The notes under the pieces: model-generated | What the model saw: the letters and a program-made list of their open reading frames with translations, nothing else | Told to the model about the DNA's origin: nothing | Databases searched by the model: none | Assembly (NCBI GenBank): GCA_003952965.2 | Contig: CM025853.1 | Coordinates: forward strand, 12,471,187-12,535,186 | From: Morella rubra | Taxonomy: Eukaryota; Streptophyta; Magnoliopsida; Fagales; Myricaceae | Reading direction: 5' to 3' | DNA length: 64,000 nt | Shown here: positions 13,701-23,235 of the stretch, piece by piece | How the letters are laid out: each line of letters opens with the position of its first letter | Position numbering within the stretch: position 1 is the stretch's first letter | Position numbers and translations under genes: made by a program

Positions 13701-15586
13701 ATGATGCCACTATTAAGGCATACTTGTCAGCTTTCAAATTTGTACTCATCTTCAGTTTTACCAAAATCGTAAACATCAATATGTTTACAGATTATGAATG
13801 TTTTTGTTAGTTTCCAGATTTGAACAAATCCTTGATTATGTATTCCTGATCTAATGTAAACTTAAATATATTATTGAACAAAGTGCAAGAAATTAACAAC
13901 AGACAATTAAGAAATGTAAACAAAGGAGGAATAGTCACAAGTGTCGAGGAGTCCACTACGAGGCCCGCAGCAAAGCATATGAGTTCATTTGTATACAGTT
14001 CACAAGTCCTATAGCCCTAACTAAAAAAATAGACAGAAGATAGCAGATGGTTCATTCATATTTAACAAGAATCAGCATTTATGAGGGCCACAAGGCAAGA
14101 TATGTGGATAAATAATTTCAAAGATCCCACTCCTCTAATAGAAAAGCAGCACTGTTAAATGACATGAAACTACGTCATTCCATTAATAAAACATCAGCCA
14201 GAAAATGTTACCTCCCACTCCTCTTGATTCTGAATTCCCTCATACGCCATCAAGAAAGGCTTCATCTTCTCAAGTGCATCACGGAGCGGAATTGGCGGTT
14301 TCTCATCAATGTCTGGGTTTTGATCAAACTCCCCCATCAAATACTCTGGCTCACACTCAATCTGAAATCCAAAAGCACAAATTATAAGCCACATCTAACA
14401 TACCACCCAATAAAACCCTCAATTTAGTAAGAAGAGACATTGTACCAGAAGTTCTCCAAGAAACATGTTTCCGATTTCAAGCAAAGTGTGACATGACCAG
14501 AATTTATCATGCGAGCTAATTTTATAGAGTCTCAGCTACCAAGTAAAGATTCGGAAATTTTATTGTCTAACAAACGATAAGAACACTCACTGAATAATTC
14601 ATATCCATGGCGTCCAAAATTGCGTCCTCCGTGGGCGAAGGCAGCACATCCCCGGTAATCTCTTCAAAGCCTTCAACCAACTGATTCATGGTCTCGACGC
14701 CAAGCTTTTGGGCCAGATTCTCCCCATCGGCATTGTCACCCAGATACAGCCCCGCCCCATAACCATCCTCCTTCGAGTCCCCAAATCTGCCTCTCCCCCG
14801 CCCTCTGAACAATCCTCTTCCTCGGCCCCACCCGGGCCCACCTCTCCCTCTGAACCCTCCTCTGCCTCTGCCTCTGCCAGCACCACCACCGCTCTCTTCC
14901 ACTTCACCGCCACCGCCTCGTGAAAGAATATTCACCGCGTTTTTCACTGCTTCTTCCCGGGTCATCCTCGGCGCTCTTCGGCCTTCGTCAAGGGGTTGGG
15001 ATTGTGCTTGAACTTGGCTTTTCTGGGTTCGGGTATGACGGTTCTCTTCGACATGTGGAGCCTCTGGGACCGGTTGCTTCAGGGGTTGACCTCGACCGCT
15101 TCCAGTCAACCCAGGTAGTATGCTAGGAGGGAGATTCCGGTCAGGGAAACTCTCGGCCGCGTCCGACACGTGCGCTGGCCCGGGGCCGTCCTCTTTCTTG
15201 AAGAAAATGGGTTGCTTGGGAGCTGAATCTGGCGGTGGTGGGACCGGGTGGCCGCGACCAGAGGATGGGGGTTTGATGGAGGAAATGAAGGAAGAGAAGT
15301 TGGGGAGAGTCGGGGAAGAAAGGAGTGGTCTGCCACGACCGTGTCCGTGTCCGAGTCCCACCCCGGGAGGAGTCGAATCCGTCTTGGAATTGGACTCATC
15401 AGGCGCGGGCTTACCTGGGGCGGTGAAGTCGAACGGCGTGGAACCAGAGCCGCGACCTCGGCCACGACCGCCTCCGCCGCCGGAGGATGAGGAGGAAGTG
15501 GAGAAGGGGATTGGGCACTGTCTGGTGGCATTGGAGAAACTGACGGGGATTGGCCGAGAGAGTGTTCTTCCTATGCTTCCTCTCAT
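1665..15586 (-). CDS. Four-exon plant gene: RGG/Pro-rich protein with conserved C-terminus (hydroxyproline-rich glycoprotein family label)
   Basis: The coding exons are 14591-15586, 14212-14361, 3574-3759 and 1665-1745. All introns are phase 0 with GT/AG ends and the exons join to 470 codons. Residues 1-35 are Arg/Ser-rich without acids, which fits a mitochondrial or plastid targeting peptide (inference). Residues 36-48 are Gly/Arg repeats. Residues 50-200 are Pro/Ser-rich and probably disordered. Residues 236-268 form an RGG/RGRG segment of the kind that binds RNA. Residues 205-225 and 290 to the end are the conserved part, including [30 protein letters not shown] and [13 protein letters not shown]. 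From memory, this C-terminus matches Arabidopsis At1g53645-like proteins, whose function I do not know. The start is the first ATG of exon 1. Intron 2 is about 10.4 kb and full of transposons. No break is seen in the exons, so the gene looks intact. Confidence 0.92.
1746..3573 (-). other. Intron 3 of the host gene
   Basis: The 1.8 kb between exons 3 and 4 is AT-rich. I see no transposon ends, coding motif or strong tandem repeat in it. Confidence 0.8.
3574..3759 (-). CDS. Exon 3 of the RGG/Pro-rich gene
   Basis: Sixty-two codons start at [10 protein letters not shown] after a CTATAG acceptor and end at AVLSLQ before a GTTAGT donor. The exon contains [12 protein letters not shown] and [13 protein letters not shown], both typical of the family. 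It lies about 10.4 kb from exon 2, so gene finders could miss the link. Confidence 0.92.
5560..5905 (+). repeat. Two-copy tandem duplication, period about 192 bp
   Basis: A block starting with AGCCCAACCTAAATCTGTCAT-like sequence at 5577 recurs at 5769. Both copies go on through a TGTCGACCATA motif and end in a TCTAGACCACAGCTAG motif. The copies differ by scattered substitutions and small indels, so the duplication is not recent. Confidence 0.75.
6070..7308 (+). mobile_element. Solo LTR, Copia-type family, divergent subfamily
   Basis: The fossil LTR is 1,239 bp, starts TGTTAGCCC and ends CTCACA. It is flanked by ACTAT (6065-6069) and ACCAT (7309-7313), a target duplication with one difference. 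It shares with the other LTRs in the window the GATGATAACAA start region, the 'preaching' of a Lys/Gly-free GCTCAAGGAAGG...GGGGTGGACGTA block near its end and an AACCCAATTCA stretch before the terminus. No internal retroelement sequence is attached. It lies inside intron 2 of the host gene, antisense to it. Confidence 0.8.
6349..6541 (+). promoter_or_regulatory. Cluster of seven TGTCGACA palindromes in an LTR U3
   Basis: Copies or near copies of GTGTCGACACAT lie at about 6351, 6371, 6414, 6436, 6460, 6507 and 6531. The cluster sits at the same place in this LTR as the GGTCGACC cluster of the other subfamilies. A role as transcription-factor sites is inference. Confidence 0.6.
7560..8340 (-). 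pseudogene. LINE C-terminal zinc-binding region (zf-RVT-like)
   Basis: The minus strand reads [21 protein letters not shown], shaped like the 'W..s..G.FSV.S.Y..L' block at the C-terminus of plant L1 proteins, then LLTGKFFL. Downstream a CYLC-type Cys pair near 7975 and an MEGEKSRCFKD-like tail precede the poly-A region. It is broken by stops. Confidence 0.6.
8480..9790 (-). repeat. Internal tandem duplication within the LINE
   Basis: About 8480-8840 and about 9110-9785 are two versions of one LINE segment. Shared blocks in the same order are ACACCATAAGAGCCATGAAA, CCTCAAAAGGTAAC, CTGCCAACTCTTGTACATTG, and CTCATCCGCCTCGCACAAAA followed by TGAGGGTGTCATC. The left copy is shortened by several internal gaps of about 5-50 bp. 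Sequence after it (8860-9060) also looks like a gapped copy of LINE sequence near 9880-10170. Confidence 0.75.
9503..10330 (-). pseudogene. LINE reverse transcriptase domain
   Basis: RT motifs appear in the right order on the minus strand: [14 protein letters not shown] and [13 protein letters not shown] near 10215-10320, [16 protein letters not shown] near 9900, and [12 protein letters not shown] near 9740-9790, where FVDD is the active site. Stops and frameshifts interrupt the frame between motifs. Confidence 0.8.
11073..11792 (-). pseudogene. LINE endonuclease domain (APE-like)
   Basis: The start [10 protein letters not shown] is at about 11790. [11 protein letters not shown], the catalytic Glu motif, follows near 11700. 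Further on come [13 protein letters not shown] and [11 protein letters not shown] near 11230-11300, the D/SRIDR motif of these endonucleases, then [12 protein letters not shown]. Several in-frame stops and shifts separate the motifs, so the domain is not functional. Confidence 0.75.
12389..12943 (-). pseudogene. LINE N-terminal open region (ORF1-like)
   Basis: Two overlapping minus-strand frames read [16 protein letters not shown], then [18 protein letters not shown], then [15 protein letters not shown] and [14 protein letters not shown]. This order (a short helical segment, an 'NKSGRY..I.EYG' strand and an 'IP.G..GGW' strand) is common at the N-terminus of plant L1 proteins in trees and legumes. 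It is broken by at least one frameshift and stops. Confidence 0.65.
14212..14361 (-). CDS. Exon 2 of the RGG/Pro-rich gene
   Basis: Fifty codons start at IECEPEY after a TTTCAG acceptor and end at QEEWE before a GTAACA donor. The acidic stretch and the [11 protein letters not shown] motif are the family signature. Intron 1 (14362-14590) is only 229 bp. Confidence 0.93.
14591..15586 (-). CDS. Exon 1 of the RGG/Pro-rich gene
   Basis: This exon has 332 codons, from the ATG to MDMNYS followed by a GTGAGT donor at 14590. It holds the putative targeting peptide, the low-complexity Gly/Arg and Pro/Ser regions and the RGG box. G+C is much higher than in the surrounding DNA, which explains the long shadow frames on the plus strand. 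Confidence 0.93.
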
Positions 15587-16043
15587 TTTATAGAGACGGT
15601 AAGTGTGTTTTCTTCCAATGCACCGGAACTTCTCAGAGCCAAATGGTCGGACAATTTACAGGCGGAAACTAAAATCCGGCTAAAACCCACGCTTGATTTG
15701 TTTGGAATTACTACAACTTAAAATAAAGGGAACCCCGAAAAACAAATGCCCTCTTACGCTAGGTCGTTGACGGCCTGTTGTCTGGGCTCGTAAAGAAGGT
15801 CCAGCCCAGTAAAAAAATCAATAGGGAAGCTGGACCGCCCATTGCTGAGATATTCATGCCACAATGACCCAAATCCAGTACATATTTTTTAGTGTCTTGT
15901 ATACCAAAGTAATGGCATTAATTAATAGATATGACATTTAATAGACCTTGCGGCCTTTTCTTTCTGAATTAGATAATTTAATTTAAATAAATATTAGAAA
16001 GATTCAATCTATTTTTCTGATGTCTTGCTCCATCAGAAAAATA
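15587..16043 (-). promoter_or_regulatory. 5' flank and probable promoter of the host gene
   Basis: The ATG is preceded on the minus strand by a short leader. The nearest TATA-like sequence is CTATAAAATG at about 15586-15596, immediately before the ATG, so it may not be the real TATA box. No promoter element can be fixed with confidence. Confidence 0.3.
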
Positions 16044-16231
16044 GAGCACGTTCGGTATACAAAAATCCTCAGGATTTTTTTGAATTCTCAGAATACAAAA
16101 TATTCTACAACTAAACATCATTCTTAACACTACATAAAAATAACTAAAACACGCATACCAATAAAGTTAACATCACCTAAAAATTCTCAAAACACAAAAA
16201 ATTCTAAAAAAACTCCCTAACCGAGCACCCT
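16044..16231. mobile_element. Possible MITE upstream of the host gene
   Basis: About 190 bp begins GAGCACGTTCGGTATAC and ends in the inverse of GAGGGTGCTCGGTTAGG, an imperfect terminal inverted repeat sharing the G.G..TG.TCGGT pattern. The inside is A/T-rich with AAATTCT motifs on both sides. ATAG flanks both ends, but the target duplication is uncertain. No coding capacity. Confidence 0.4.
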
Positions 16232-16853
16232 CATAGATTTAATACTTTTCTCATGCTTAGTTCCCTCTTACCCCCTTTTCCTTTGGAAGCCCTCCCCCAC
16301 TGCCTCCATTTTATCCTCGTGCTTCTTGGACTCACTCCTTTTATCATGTTATATTTTGCGAGAGAGTTTTTGCAATTTGATCTTTCGATACATAGCACAC
16401 TTTACTATTATGTCTAACTTAAGTTTGGTCTTATAGATGTTTCCATGTGAAAAATTAAAGCACCCAGAAAATGTAAGAATTATAAATTCGCTCCATATGA
16501 GTTCCCTACCCACCTGGTCTGTCCTCCTCCCCTTGAAGTGTCATACGTTGTTCACATATATTTTTTTCCAGTCAAAACGACCAAGCGATTGAACTGTATT
16601 AATGTTTAGAAAGCATATTAAAATAATGTAGATGAGATCAATCATAATGTAAATCGCATGTTAGAAGCAATGAAAGGAAATACATTATATTCATACATGT
16701 TGAGGGATGAAAAAGAAGAAGAAGTGATGCACAAACCAAGCTCTCTCTAGCTGACTTGAGTGAGTTTTGGCAGAAGAAGCACGCTAACCGCTCTAGCGTG
16801 TTTTTTCCCATAAACTCCAAATCTTCTCGTATAAACCCTAGCCCGAGCTCTAC

Positions 16854-17213
16854 CTAGACATGTACAAGTTTGGGCCGAAACTAACCTGGCAGACCCAAAC
16901 TAGCCGAAACCGACTAGACCCGGTCGGTTCTGGGTTAGCCCGGTTTAGCTGTCAGCCCTAGTTCTCCCAGAACTGAATTGGTCGGTTCGACCCACGGTTA
17001 TGGGGGCCCAAAGCGCCGAACCACACCGACCAAGGTTAGTAATGTAATTTCACTATTTTTTTTATTCGTAAGTGGGATGACGTCGTCCCCCCTCTCCTTC
17101 AATGCTTTTTCCCCAGCCACCCTCCTTTGAGATCTTCTGTGATTTTTCCCCCTTTCTGTGTGTTCCTTCTTCATTGCCGAAACCTTAGCTGCTAGTAGCC
17201 ACCCCTGCCGGTG

Positions 17214-17247
<34 letters not shown>

Positions 17248-17811
17248 CCGCTCTTTCTCTCTTATGCAGCCGCAACTTTGTTGGCAAATACCATGTTTGG
17301 TCAGCACATTGATTTGATGATCCTTTGGCTTCCATTATACTTTACTGTGTCCTTATTTGGCGTGGAAAACTTGTTGGTATACCAATTTCCTTTATTGATC
17401 TGCTTGTGCCTGCAAATTTGTCTAATCTTTTATTAATTTTTTCTGTAAAGGTTCTAGGTTCTTGTGGCAATGGATCTTTGGTAATCTCTTTTCATTCCAT
17501 AGTAAAGTTGCTCTCATATTTGTTGTGCTGTTGTGAATCTTGATTTCGATTTGTTGTGCTATTTGCAAAAGCTTTTATTTTGAAAAATGAGGAAGAAGAC
17601 CATCCAGAATGTGCATGGAGCTAGGCTAGGTCATGGGGTGGGAGGCGTGCGGTGTGTTATGTCTGTGTTGGCCTGTGTGCAGTGGTGCACCCAAACCGAC
17701 CAAACTAGGCAGACCTCCGAACCTAGTCGGCCCAGCCGGTTCTCCCAACCGATGGTTCGGCCCATGGTTTGGGTTCAAAACCAAACCGACTAGACAGTTT
17801 TCAGCCCTACT
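16854..17811. mobile_element. Non-autonomous hAT element, 958 bp
   Basis: It is flanked by the 8-bp direct repeat AGCTCTAC (16846-16853 and 17812-17819), the length typical of hAT elements. Its ends, CTAGACATG and CAGCCCTACT, form a weak inverted repeat. Both subterminal regions are rich in AACCGAC/GTCGGTT motifs in inverted orientation. There is no transposase frame; short frames inside are chance. The empty site is preserved at about 31675 in the other LTR copy, which lacks the insert. Confidence 0.75.
17213..17248 (+). repeat. Compound (CT)n(CA)n microsatellite
   Basis: A run of CT repeats passes directly into CA repeats inside the hAT element. Length polymorphism is likely. Confidence 0.9.
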
Positions 17812-18679
17812 AGCTCTACTTGATGTTGGCTTGAGCAAATGACAAATTCTTTCTTTTTACATGTTGAGTCTCAACTGTTCGAATTGAACAAAAGGGTCAA
17901 AAACTTAGATAATACACAACTTATAAAAAAAATAATTTCATCTCTCCTTAATTGCATTTTTGAACTAATAATTTCCTTTTTTAGTAGCCCTTTGATAGCA
18001 ACTTTATCTTGAGGAAATGACCTCGAATTTCTCCTAGAATAAACTTCAATACCTTTGCGTTAGGGAGCACTATGAGACATGGTCAAGTTTTTGACAATGT
18101 TGACAAGAAAAACTGGCACTAATAAAAGCTAGAACTGCTTGAACAAGTGGTAGATGAGCCAATTTCGGACCTATTGCAGAAATCTAATGACATCTAACTC
18201 TTTCACTTTAATGTATGTTATATTATAAAATGTTGGTGTATGCATGTCTGTTTGGGAAAAAGAATATTTCCATCTTTTGATTAGAACTGAATCTTTTATG
18301 TCCAATGGTGATACATCTGAAAATTCATCAGAATTATTTAATGTAATGGCCGGCCGAAAATGAGGATAGTAATTTGGGTAATTCTAATAGAATACATGCA
18401 GAATATTTGCACCTGTTATTAGGACTGTCATTCCCTAATGCATCATGACACATATGAATGCAAATTATAAGTTTAACTTCAAACATAGCATGATACCTCA
18501 GCTACCACAATTTTTCATGGAATGAAATATGAAAGTCCATATTTGTATCCAAAAAATTGAGGAAGTATGTTCCACATTCTTAAACCAAAATTGTTCTGAA
18601 GGGGTGGTTAGACTTAAGTTAATTTCATTTCCACTTAAGGACAAAGCAAAAATATGGTCGAATGCTCTAAGGCCAAGAA

Positions 18680-18960
18680 CCACATGAACATGGCAGGACA
18701 TGCAAATCGAATTTTTGAAAAAATTCCTTTTAATGTATAGAACCAATGCTTTGAAGAGAGAAATTATGAACTTTGCTCAAAAGGAGACTAAGAATTTTTA
18801 TCAAGAGAGGTTTAGAGACCTCTTAAATGCATGTCCACACCATGGTTATGAAAATTGGTGTATCATTAGTTTCTTTTATGAAGCTTTGACACCTAAAATG
18901 TGACAATTTGTTGAAACCATATGTAATGCGGAATTTTTTTACCAAGGAACTTGAGGAAGT
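18680..18960 (+). pseudogene. Gag remnant of the Athila-like element
   Basis: The translation contains FLKKFLLMYRTNALKREI, FYQERFRDLLNACPHHGYE and FFYEALTPKM. That matches the Athila gag pattern of a Thr/Asn-rich helix, 'ERF..LL..CPHHG' and 'FYEGL'. It is a fossil fragment. Confidence 0.7.
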
Positions 18961-19039
18961 ATTTGAGTATTTTGATTATTTGGTAGAAAATGCTCATTTG
19001 TGTGAATTATTAGCTAAGGATTGTGTTTCTAAGTGGATT

Positions 19040-19600
19040 GATGCATGTTAGGTTGCATTTGATCAACTTAAGTCCATGTTATTCATTGAACCTATATTTC
19101 AAACACTAGATTTGTCATTGCCTTTTGAGATAATGTGTGATGCTAGTGATTTTGTCATAGGTGATGTCCTTGGCCAGCGTAGGTATAAGCTCCCATTAGT
19201 CATATATAATGTGAGTAAAACACTAGATGCAACTCAGAAAAATTACTCCACTGAAAAAGAGGTTTTACCAGTTTTCTTTGCTTTGGACAAATTTAGAGCT
19301 TACATTTTAGGTTCTTCAATTGAGATATTCATGGATCATGCAACCCTTCAATATTTGCTGACTAATAATGATGCGAAACCTCGGCTGATTAGATGTATTT
19401 TATTGTTGCTTGAATTTAGTGTCATTATCAAGGACAAAAAGGGGGTAGGGAACATAGTTGCATACCACTTATCTCAGCTCATTGTTGAAAATTCAAAACC
19501 TCCTACTACTTTTAGATTTTCTTCCCAATGAACAACTTTTAGCCATTGATTCTTTGTCTTGGTTTGTTGATATTGTTCATTTCTTAGTCAACGAATAGAC
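19040..19600 (+). pseudogene. RNase H remnant of the Athila-like element
   Basis: The motifs MCDASDFVIGDVLGQR, VIYNVSKTLDATQKNY, TEKEVLPVFFALDKFRAYI, MDHATLQYLL and KPRLIRCILLLLEF identify a Ty3/Gypsy RNase H domain, ending in a YHLSQL motif. The order and wording fit Athila best among Gypsy lineages. Fossil. Confidence 0.8.
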
Positions 19601-19609
19601 CACTACATT

Positions 19610-20745
19610 GTAGAAAATTAGGCCAATGATTAATGAATCAGAGGCAGGGACTATAATTTTTAGATCCTTGTTAGCTCACTTTGTTCTAGACCGAGATACA
19701 TGATAATGTATACATAGGTCTACACTCGTTGTTCCTTTATAAGATAGAATGATGGACTTCATCATTGAGGTGGTGACCTTAAGCAGACAAGTGGGTGCAA
19801 TGTAAGAGTACATGTATTGAATCGGATCGAATATGAATACCTTCTGGAAACGATCATTGATGTAGAGAATGATATTCAACACAATTAGCTTATGTTGTCT
19901 TTAGACTTAAGAGAGTTATGCAGGTTTGCTTGTTATGTGTTTGTGCTTTAACTGAGCCATTTGGTGATGATCTTTGCATATCAAATATTCCAAATAATGT
20001 TGGACCTTGTGCATAGTAAGTGAATTTGTATAATTGCGCAATTTGGAATTCACCAGTCTCTTAATGAGACATTATATTCATTATGTCTGTATAATGTTGG
20101 ACTCAAATAAAAACGCTGCACAGCGGGATTTTGTGAAAAGTGTTTTCACAGTTTTACTTATTTATATAGAGTAAGTAATTATTTGTGAAAATTGTCTTTG
20201 AAACTTTTTAGGAGTATAACTGGGTACAAACTTAGAATTAAGAATTATATGAGCTAAGGACTTAATCGGTGATATTATTCTGGTTATATTAGCTCATGTG
20301 GAATATAATATGGTGGAAGGATAAATATGCGTATAATTGTTAAAAAAATGGATTTCATAAAAATAATCTCATTATCTCAGGGGTCAATTGTGATCATGTC
20401 CATTATTGTGATATGTTAGTGGATATGATCACAATTTGTAGAGGCCTATAAATTTGTATTACAAAATATAAAGGGTTAATGAAAAAGAGTTTTTCATGAT
20501 AATCCTATGGTCAAAATTTAAGGTCCCTAAAGATCCCACGCATGAGCACAGTTGAGTTATGAGCATGTCATTATAAATAGCTCAAAATTTCATTTGAGAG
20601 TAACTCAATTCATTTTGACGTGTGAGACTTTCTCTCTCTATAAATTATCTCTCTCTGAAACTCTCTCAAGATCTGTGTGCATGGATCTGAATGAGGCAGA
20701 ATGCTTGGGCTGCTTTGATTCAACAATCATTTCCTTTGCAATCTC
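19610..20745. other. Unassigned insert between RNase H and integrase
   Basis: About 1.1 kb separates sequence that is normally close together in this element type. It holds a TATAAATAGC box (20572) followed by a C/T-rich leader with repeated TCTCTCT, as in an LTR promoter. I could not fix its ends or find a target duplication, so it is not named. Confidence 0.35.
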
Positions 20746-21248
20746 ACACTCTAACATCTTTTATGATGACCCTTATTTGTTTAAAATATTGTTCTGATCA
20801 AATTATGAAGCAGTGTGTTTTTAATAGTGAAATTACATACATTTTAAACTTTTGTCATTCTAGTGCATATGGAGGTCATTTTTATACGAGGAAAACAGTA
20901 GCCAAAATCTTGAAATGTGGCTATTATTGGCTCCAGATGTTCAAGGATGCTTACAACTTCTGTAAAGCATGTGAACAGTGCCAAAAGTTAGGAAGGATTA
21001 CTTTTAGAAACCTGATACCCATACAACCTTTCTTAGCATTAGAAATATTTGACTCTTGGGGGCTTGATTTATGTGTCCATTTCTTTCCTTATTTGGTTAT
21101 CTTTACATGCTTGTTGTCATGGATTATATCTCTAAGTTAATAGAAACTATACCACGTAAGACTAATGACCATCATAATGTACTAAAATTCCTAAAAGTAA
21201 CATCTTCACTATTTTTGGAATCCCACAAGTTGTTATTGGTGTTGGAGG
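20745..21248 (+). pseudogene. Integrase remnant, first stretch (Athila-like)
   Basis: The zinc-binding N-terminal part is visible: HSSAYGGHFYTRKTVAKILK, CGYYWLQMFKDAYNFCKACE and CQKLGRIT, then SWGLDLC at the start of the catalytic core. The copy stops where the Tekay-like LTR is inserted (target GGAGG, 21244-21248). Fossil. Confidence 0.75.
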
Positions 21249-21951
21249 TGTGAGACCCCGACTTAGAGACTAGTAGCATCGATCGGTTTAGGTTTCCTTC
21301 CATGTCAGTTTAGACATTAAAATTTTACTTTTTGACTTTTTAAGTTTTTGCACTATCTTGAATTATTGAGAAGGAAATGTACGGTTGGTTTGATTTAAAA
21401 TTATGTCTAAGGTGAAATTTTCCTTTAGCACTTTTTCGTTCATATTTTTTTAAGTAATTTAAGTTTAATAGTGTTAAATCTTTCTTGTTCAGGCAATTAA
21501 TTAGTATCTAGCTAAGAATGTCATTTTTGGTGTCAATTATGCTACTCATTTTTGTTTGTCCAAGAGTAAAACCATAAAATTAATATATATGTGGAAAAAG
21601 TATGTGATTGTTAAATAAATTGTAGGATAAGGGCTTGAGTTATATATAAAAGGAAGTGTAGGGTATAAATGGGAATATGAAATAATAGGGGATGAACTTG
21701 AAATTAAAGAAATGGAAGGAAAACAAAAGAAAGAAAGAAAACTACTGCACAATTGAACCAATCAAGGTGGGCGTTACTAACTAAGTTAGGGTTATAATAG
21801 TCTTTCCTAGCTTACACCTTGTCTTCTTCCCTTCAATGCCACTTCCCTCTCTATTTGCTCGTTCTTCATCACGCACACACACAAAAATACGGGGAGAACA
21901 CCGAAGCCAAGGAAGAAGAAAGAAGAGAAGAAGGAGTTCGGTTGTAGCAAG

Positions 21952-23235
21952 TGTTGGCTTTTGTGCACAATCAAGATTTTGATGATTTCAATAAATGGAT
22001 CAAGTTTATAAAACGGACATCTTCAAAGACAAAGACGTTTTGATAAAAGAGCCAAAGACCTGAAGAAAGAAGATCAAGAAGATGCAAGGAGCTCAAAAGT
22101 GAAGTTTCAAGACCTTAGGATATAAACCTTGTAACTCTTAGTTTCACTTTTGACAAGGATTATGAATCACACTTGCATATCTTTCAAAACTGCATAAACC
22201 GTTTTACCTTTTGTTTGAAAGATTAAAATATTTTTTAAAGGTTTCAAAACACCCCAATCAAACTCCCAAACCTTTCTTATACTTATGGGAAGTAAGTCTT
22301 TAAAATTGGGTGTTTCAAAAGGTCAAAAACGTGGTTTTAATTGAACCGGATCATGTGCTTAAGTTGAGGAGGTCGACCGGCTGGTGAAGCGGTCGACCGG
22401 TCTTCGACCGCTTGGTATAGCGGTCGACCGGTTGATTTTGAAATAGATCCGTTGAGCTTCTGACAATATGACCGTTGAGTAACGGTAACTTGAAGCGGTC
22501 GACCGGTTCATGTAGCGGTCGACCGCTCGTTTTAACAGACGACTCCAACGGCTATAAACGGCTAGTTTTCATATGTGGCCTATAAATACACCTTCATAAC
22601 GTCCAAAATAAATACACAACGACCACATATCATTTCTATACTTGAGAAATATTTCAAACCTTCATATTCTATATTTCTCATATCATTCACACAAAACACA
22701 CTTTCATATCCTTGTCTTTGTGTGAATCAAGAGATAGAGCTTTCCAATTTCATATCCACTCTTTGAGAGAGTTTATTCTTGTAATCTTCATATCCAAAAG
22801 AGGTGATTCCTTTAGTGAGGTTGTTCACTAAAGAAGAAGCTTAGAGAGGGTATATCTCAAGCTTGGTTAGGTTGTGAGTGGTGAGCCCGAAAAACCACTT
22901 GGGTGGGTTTGAGTGTTAAGCCCGGGAAAACACTTGTACGGTTCTCTAGCACCGGAAGCTAGAGTGTATGCTATTTGAAGATAGTGGGAAAACCTCAAGG
23001 CTCGGTGAAGGAGCTTGAGGGGTGGATGTAGGCGGGTTTGCCGAACCACCTAAAAATCACGTGTTTGCTTCTCTATCCATACTCCTTACATTTAGCACTT
23101 ATTTACTTGTTGTTTTAAATATACTTGTGCTAAATTAGACTTTACTTTGCAAACACGATTTTGGGGTTTAAAAGTGAAAAAGTTTGGAAACCCAATTCAC
23201 CCCCACTCTTGGGTTGCCTTAATCTTGGACTCACA
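21952..23235 (+). mobile_element. Solo LTR, Copia-type family, subfamily I
   Basis: The 1,284-bp fossil starts TGTTGGCTTTTGTGCACAAT and ends CTTGGACTCACA. The 5-bp duplication GCAAG is exact (21947-21951 and 23236-23240). U3 has clustered GGTCGACC palindromes (22370-22525) and a TATAAATACA box at 22581. The end of U5 reads AACCCAATTCACCCCC, as in SIRE/Maximus-type Copia LTRs (family call is inference). No internal region. Confidence 0.85.
22368..22530 (+). promoter_or_regulatory. GGTCGACC palindrome cluster upstream of an LTR TATA box
   Basis: Five GGTCGACC palindromes, usually as GCGGTCGACCGGT, lie within about 150 bp and end roughly 55 bp before TATAAATACA at 22581. The same arrangement occurs in the LTRs at 57360-57549 and, reversed, near 32650-32770 and 60710-60850. 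A regulatory role is inference. Confidence 0.55.

Larger units (their letters stand above)
3760..14211 (-). other. Intron 2 of the host gene, swollen to about 10.4 kb by transposons
   Basis: The intron is bounded by a GTAACA donor and a CTATAG acceptor on the minus strand. From the acceptor side it holds unassigned AT-rich DNA (3760-5550), a two-copy tandem repeat, a solo LTR (6070-7308), a decayed LINE in the sense orientation of the gene (about 7527-13050) and about 1.1 kb of unassigned DNA next to exon 2 (13050-14211). Confidence 0.88.
16720..17905 (+). repeat. LTR remnant of the Athila-like element, interrupted by a hAT
   Basis: The flanks 16720-16853 and 17812-17905 match 31560-31760 in the same order and orientation (TAGCT.GA.T.GAGTG, GTGTTTTTCC, TGATGTTGGCTTGAG, GTTGA.TCT.AACT.TTCGAAT). 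The two copies bracket the Athila-like coding remains in direct orientation, so they are probably its LTRs. That assignment is inference, and outer ends are not fixed. Confidence 0.5.

Noticed and set aside
14708-15593. Long plus-strand open frames, including one of 157 residues
   Set aside because: They are antisense shadows of the GC-rich, low-complexity exon 1 of the host gene, whose minus-strand frame continues by splicing into conserved exons.
17158-17842. Several short plus-strand frames between 17.1 and 17.9 kb
   Set aside because: They lie inside the non-autonomous hAT element, span a microsatellite and AACCGAC motifs and match no transposase domain.
22351-22548. Minus-strand frame with repeated 'GRPLHEPVDR'
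   Set aside because: This comes from translating GGTCGACC palindromes in LTR U3.
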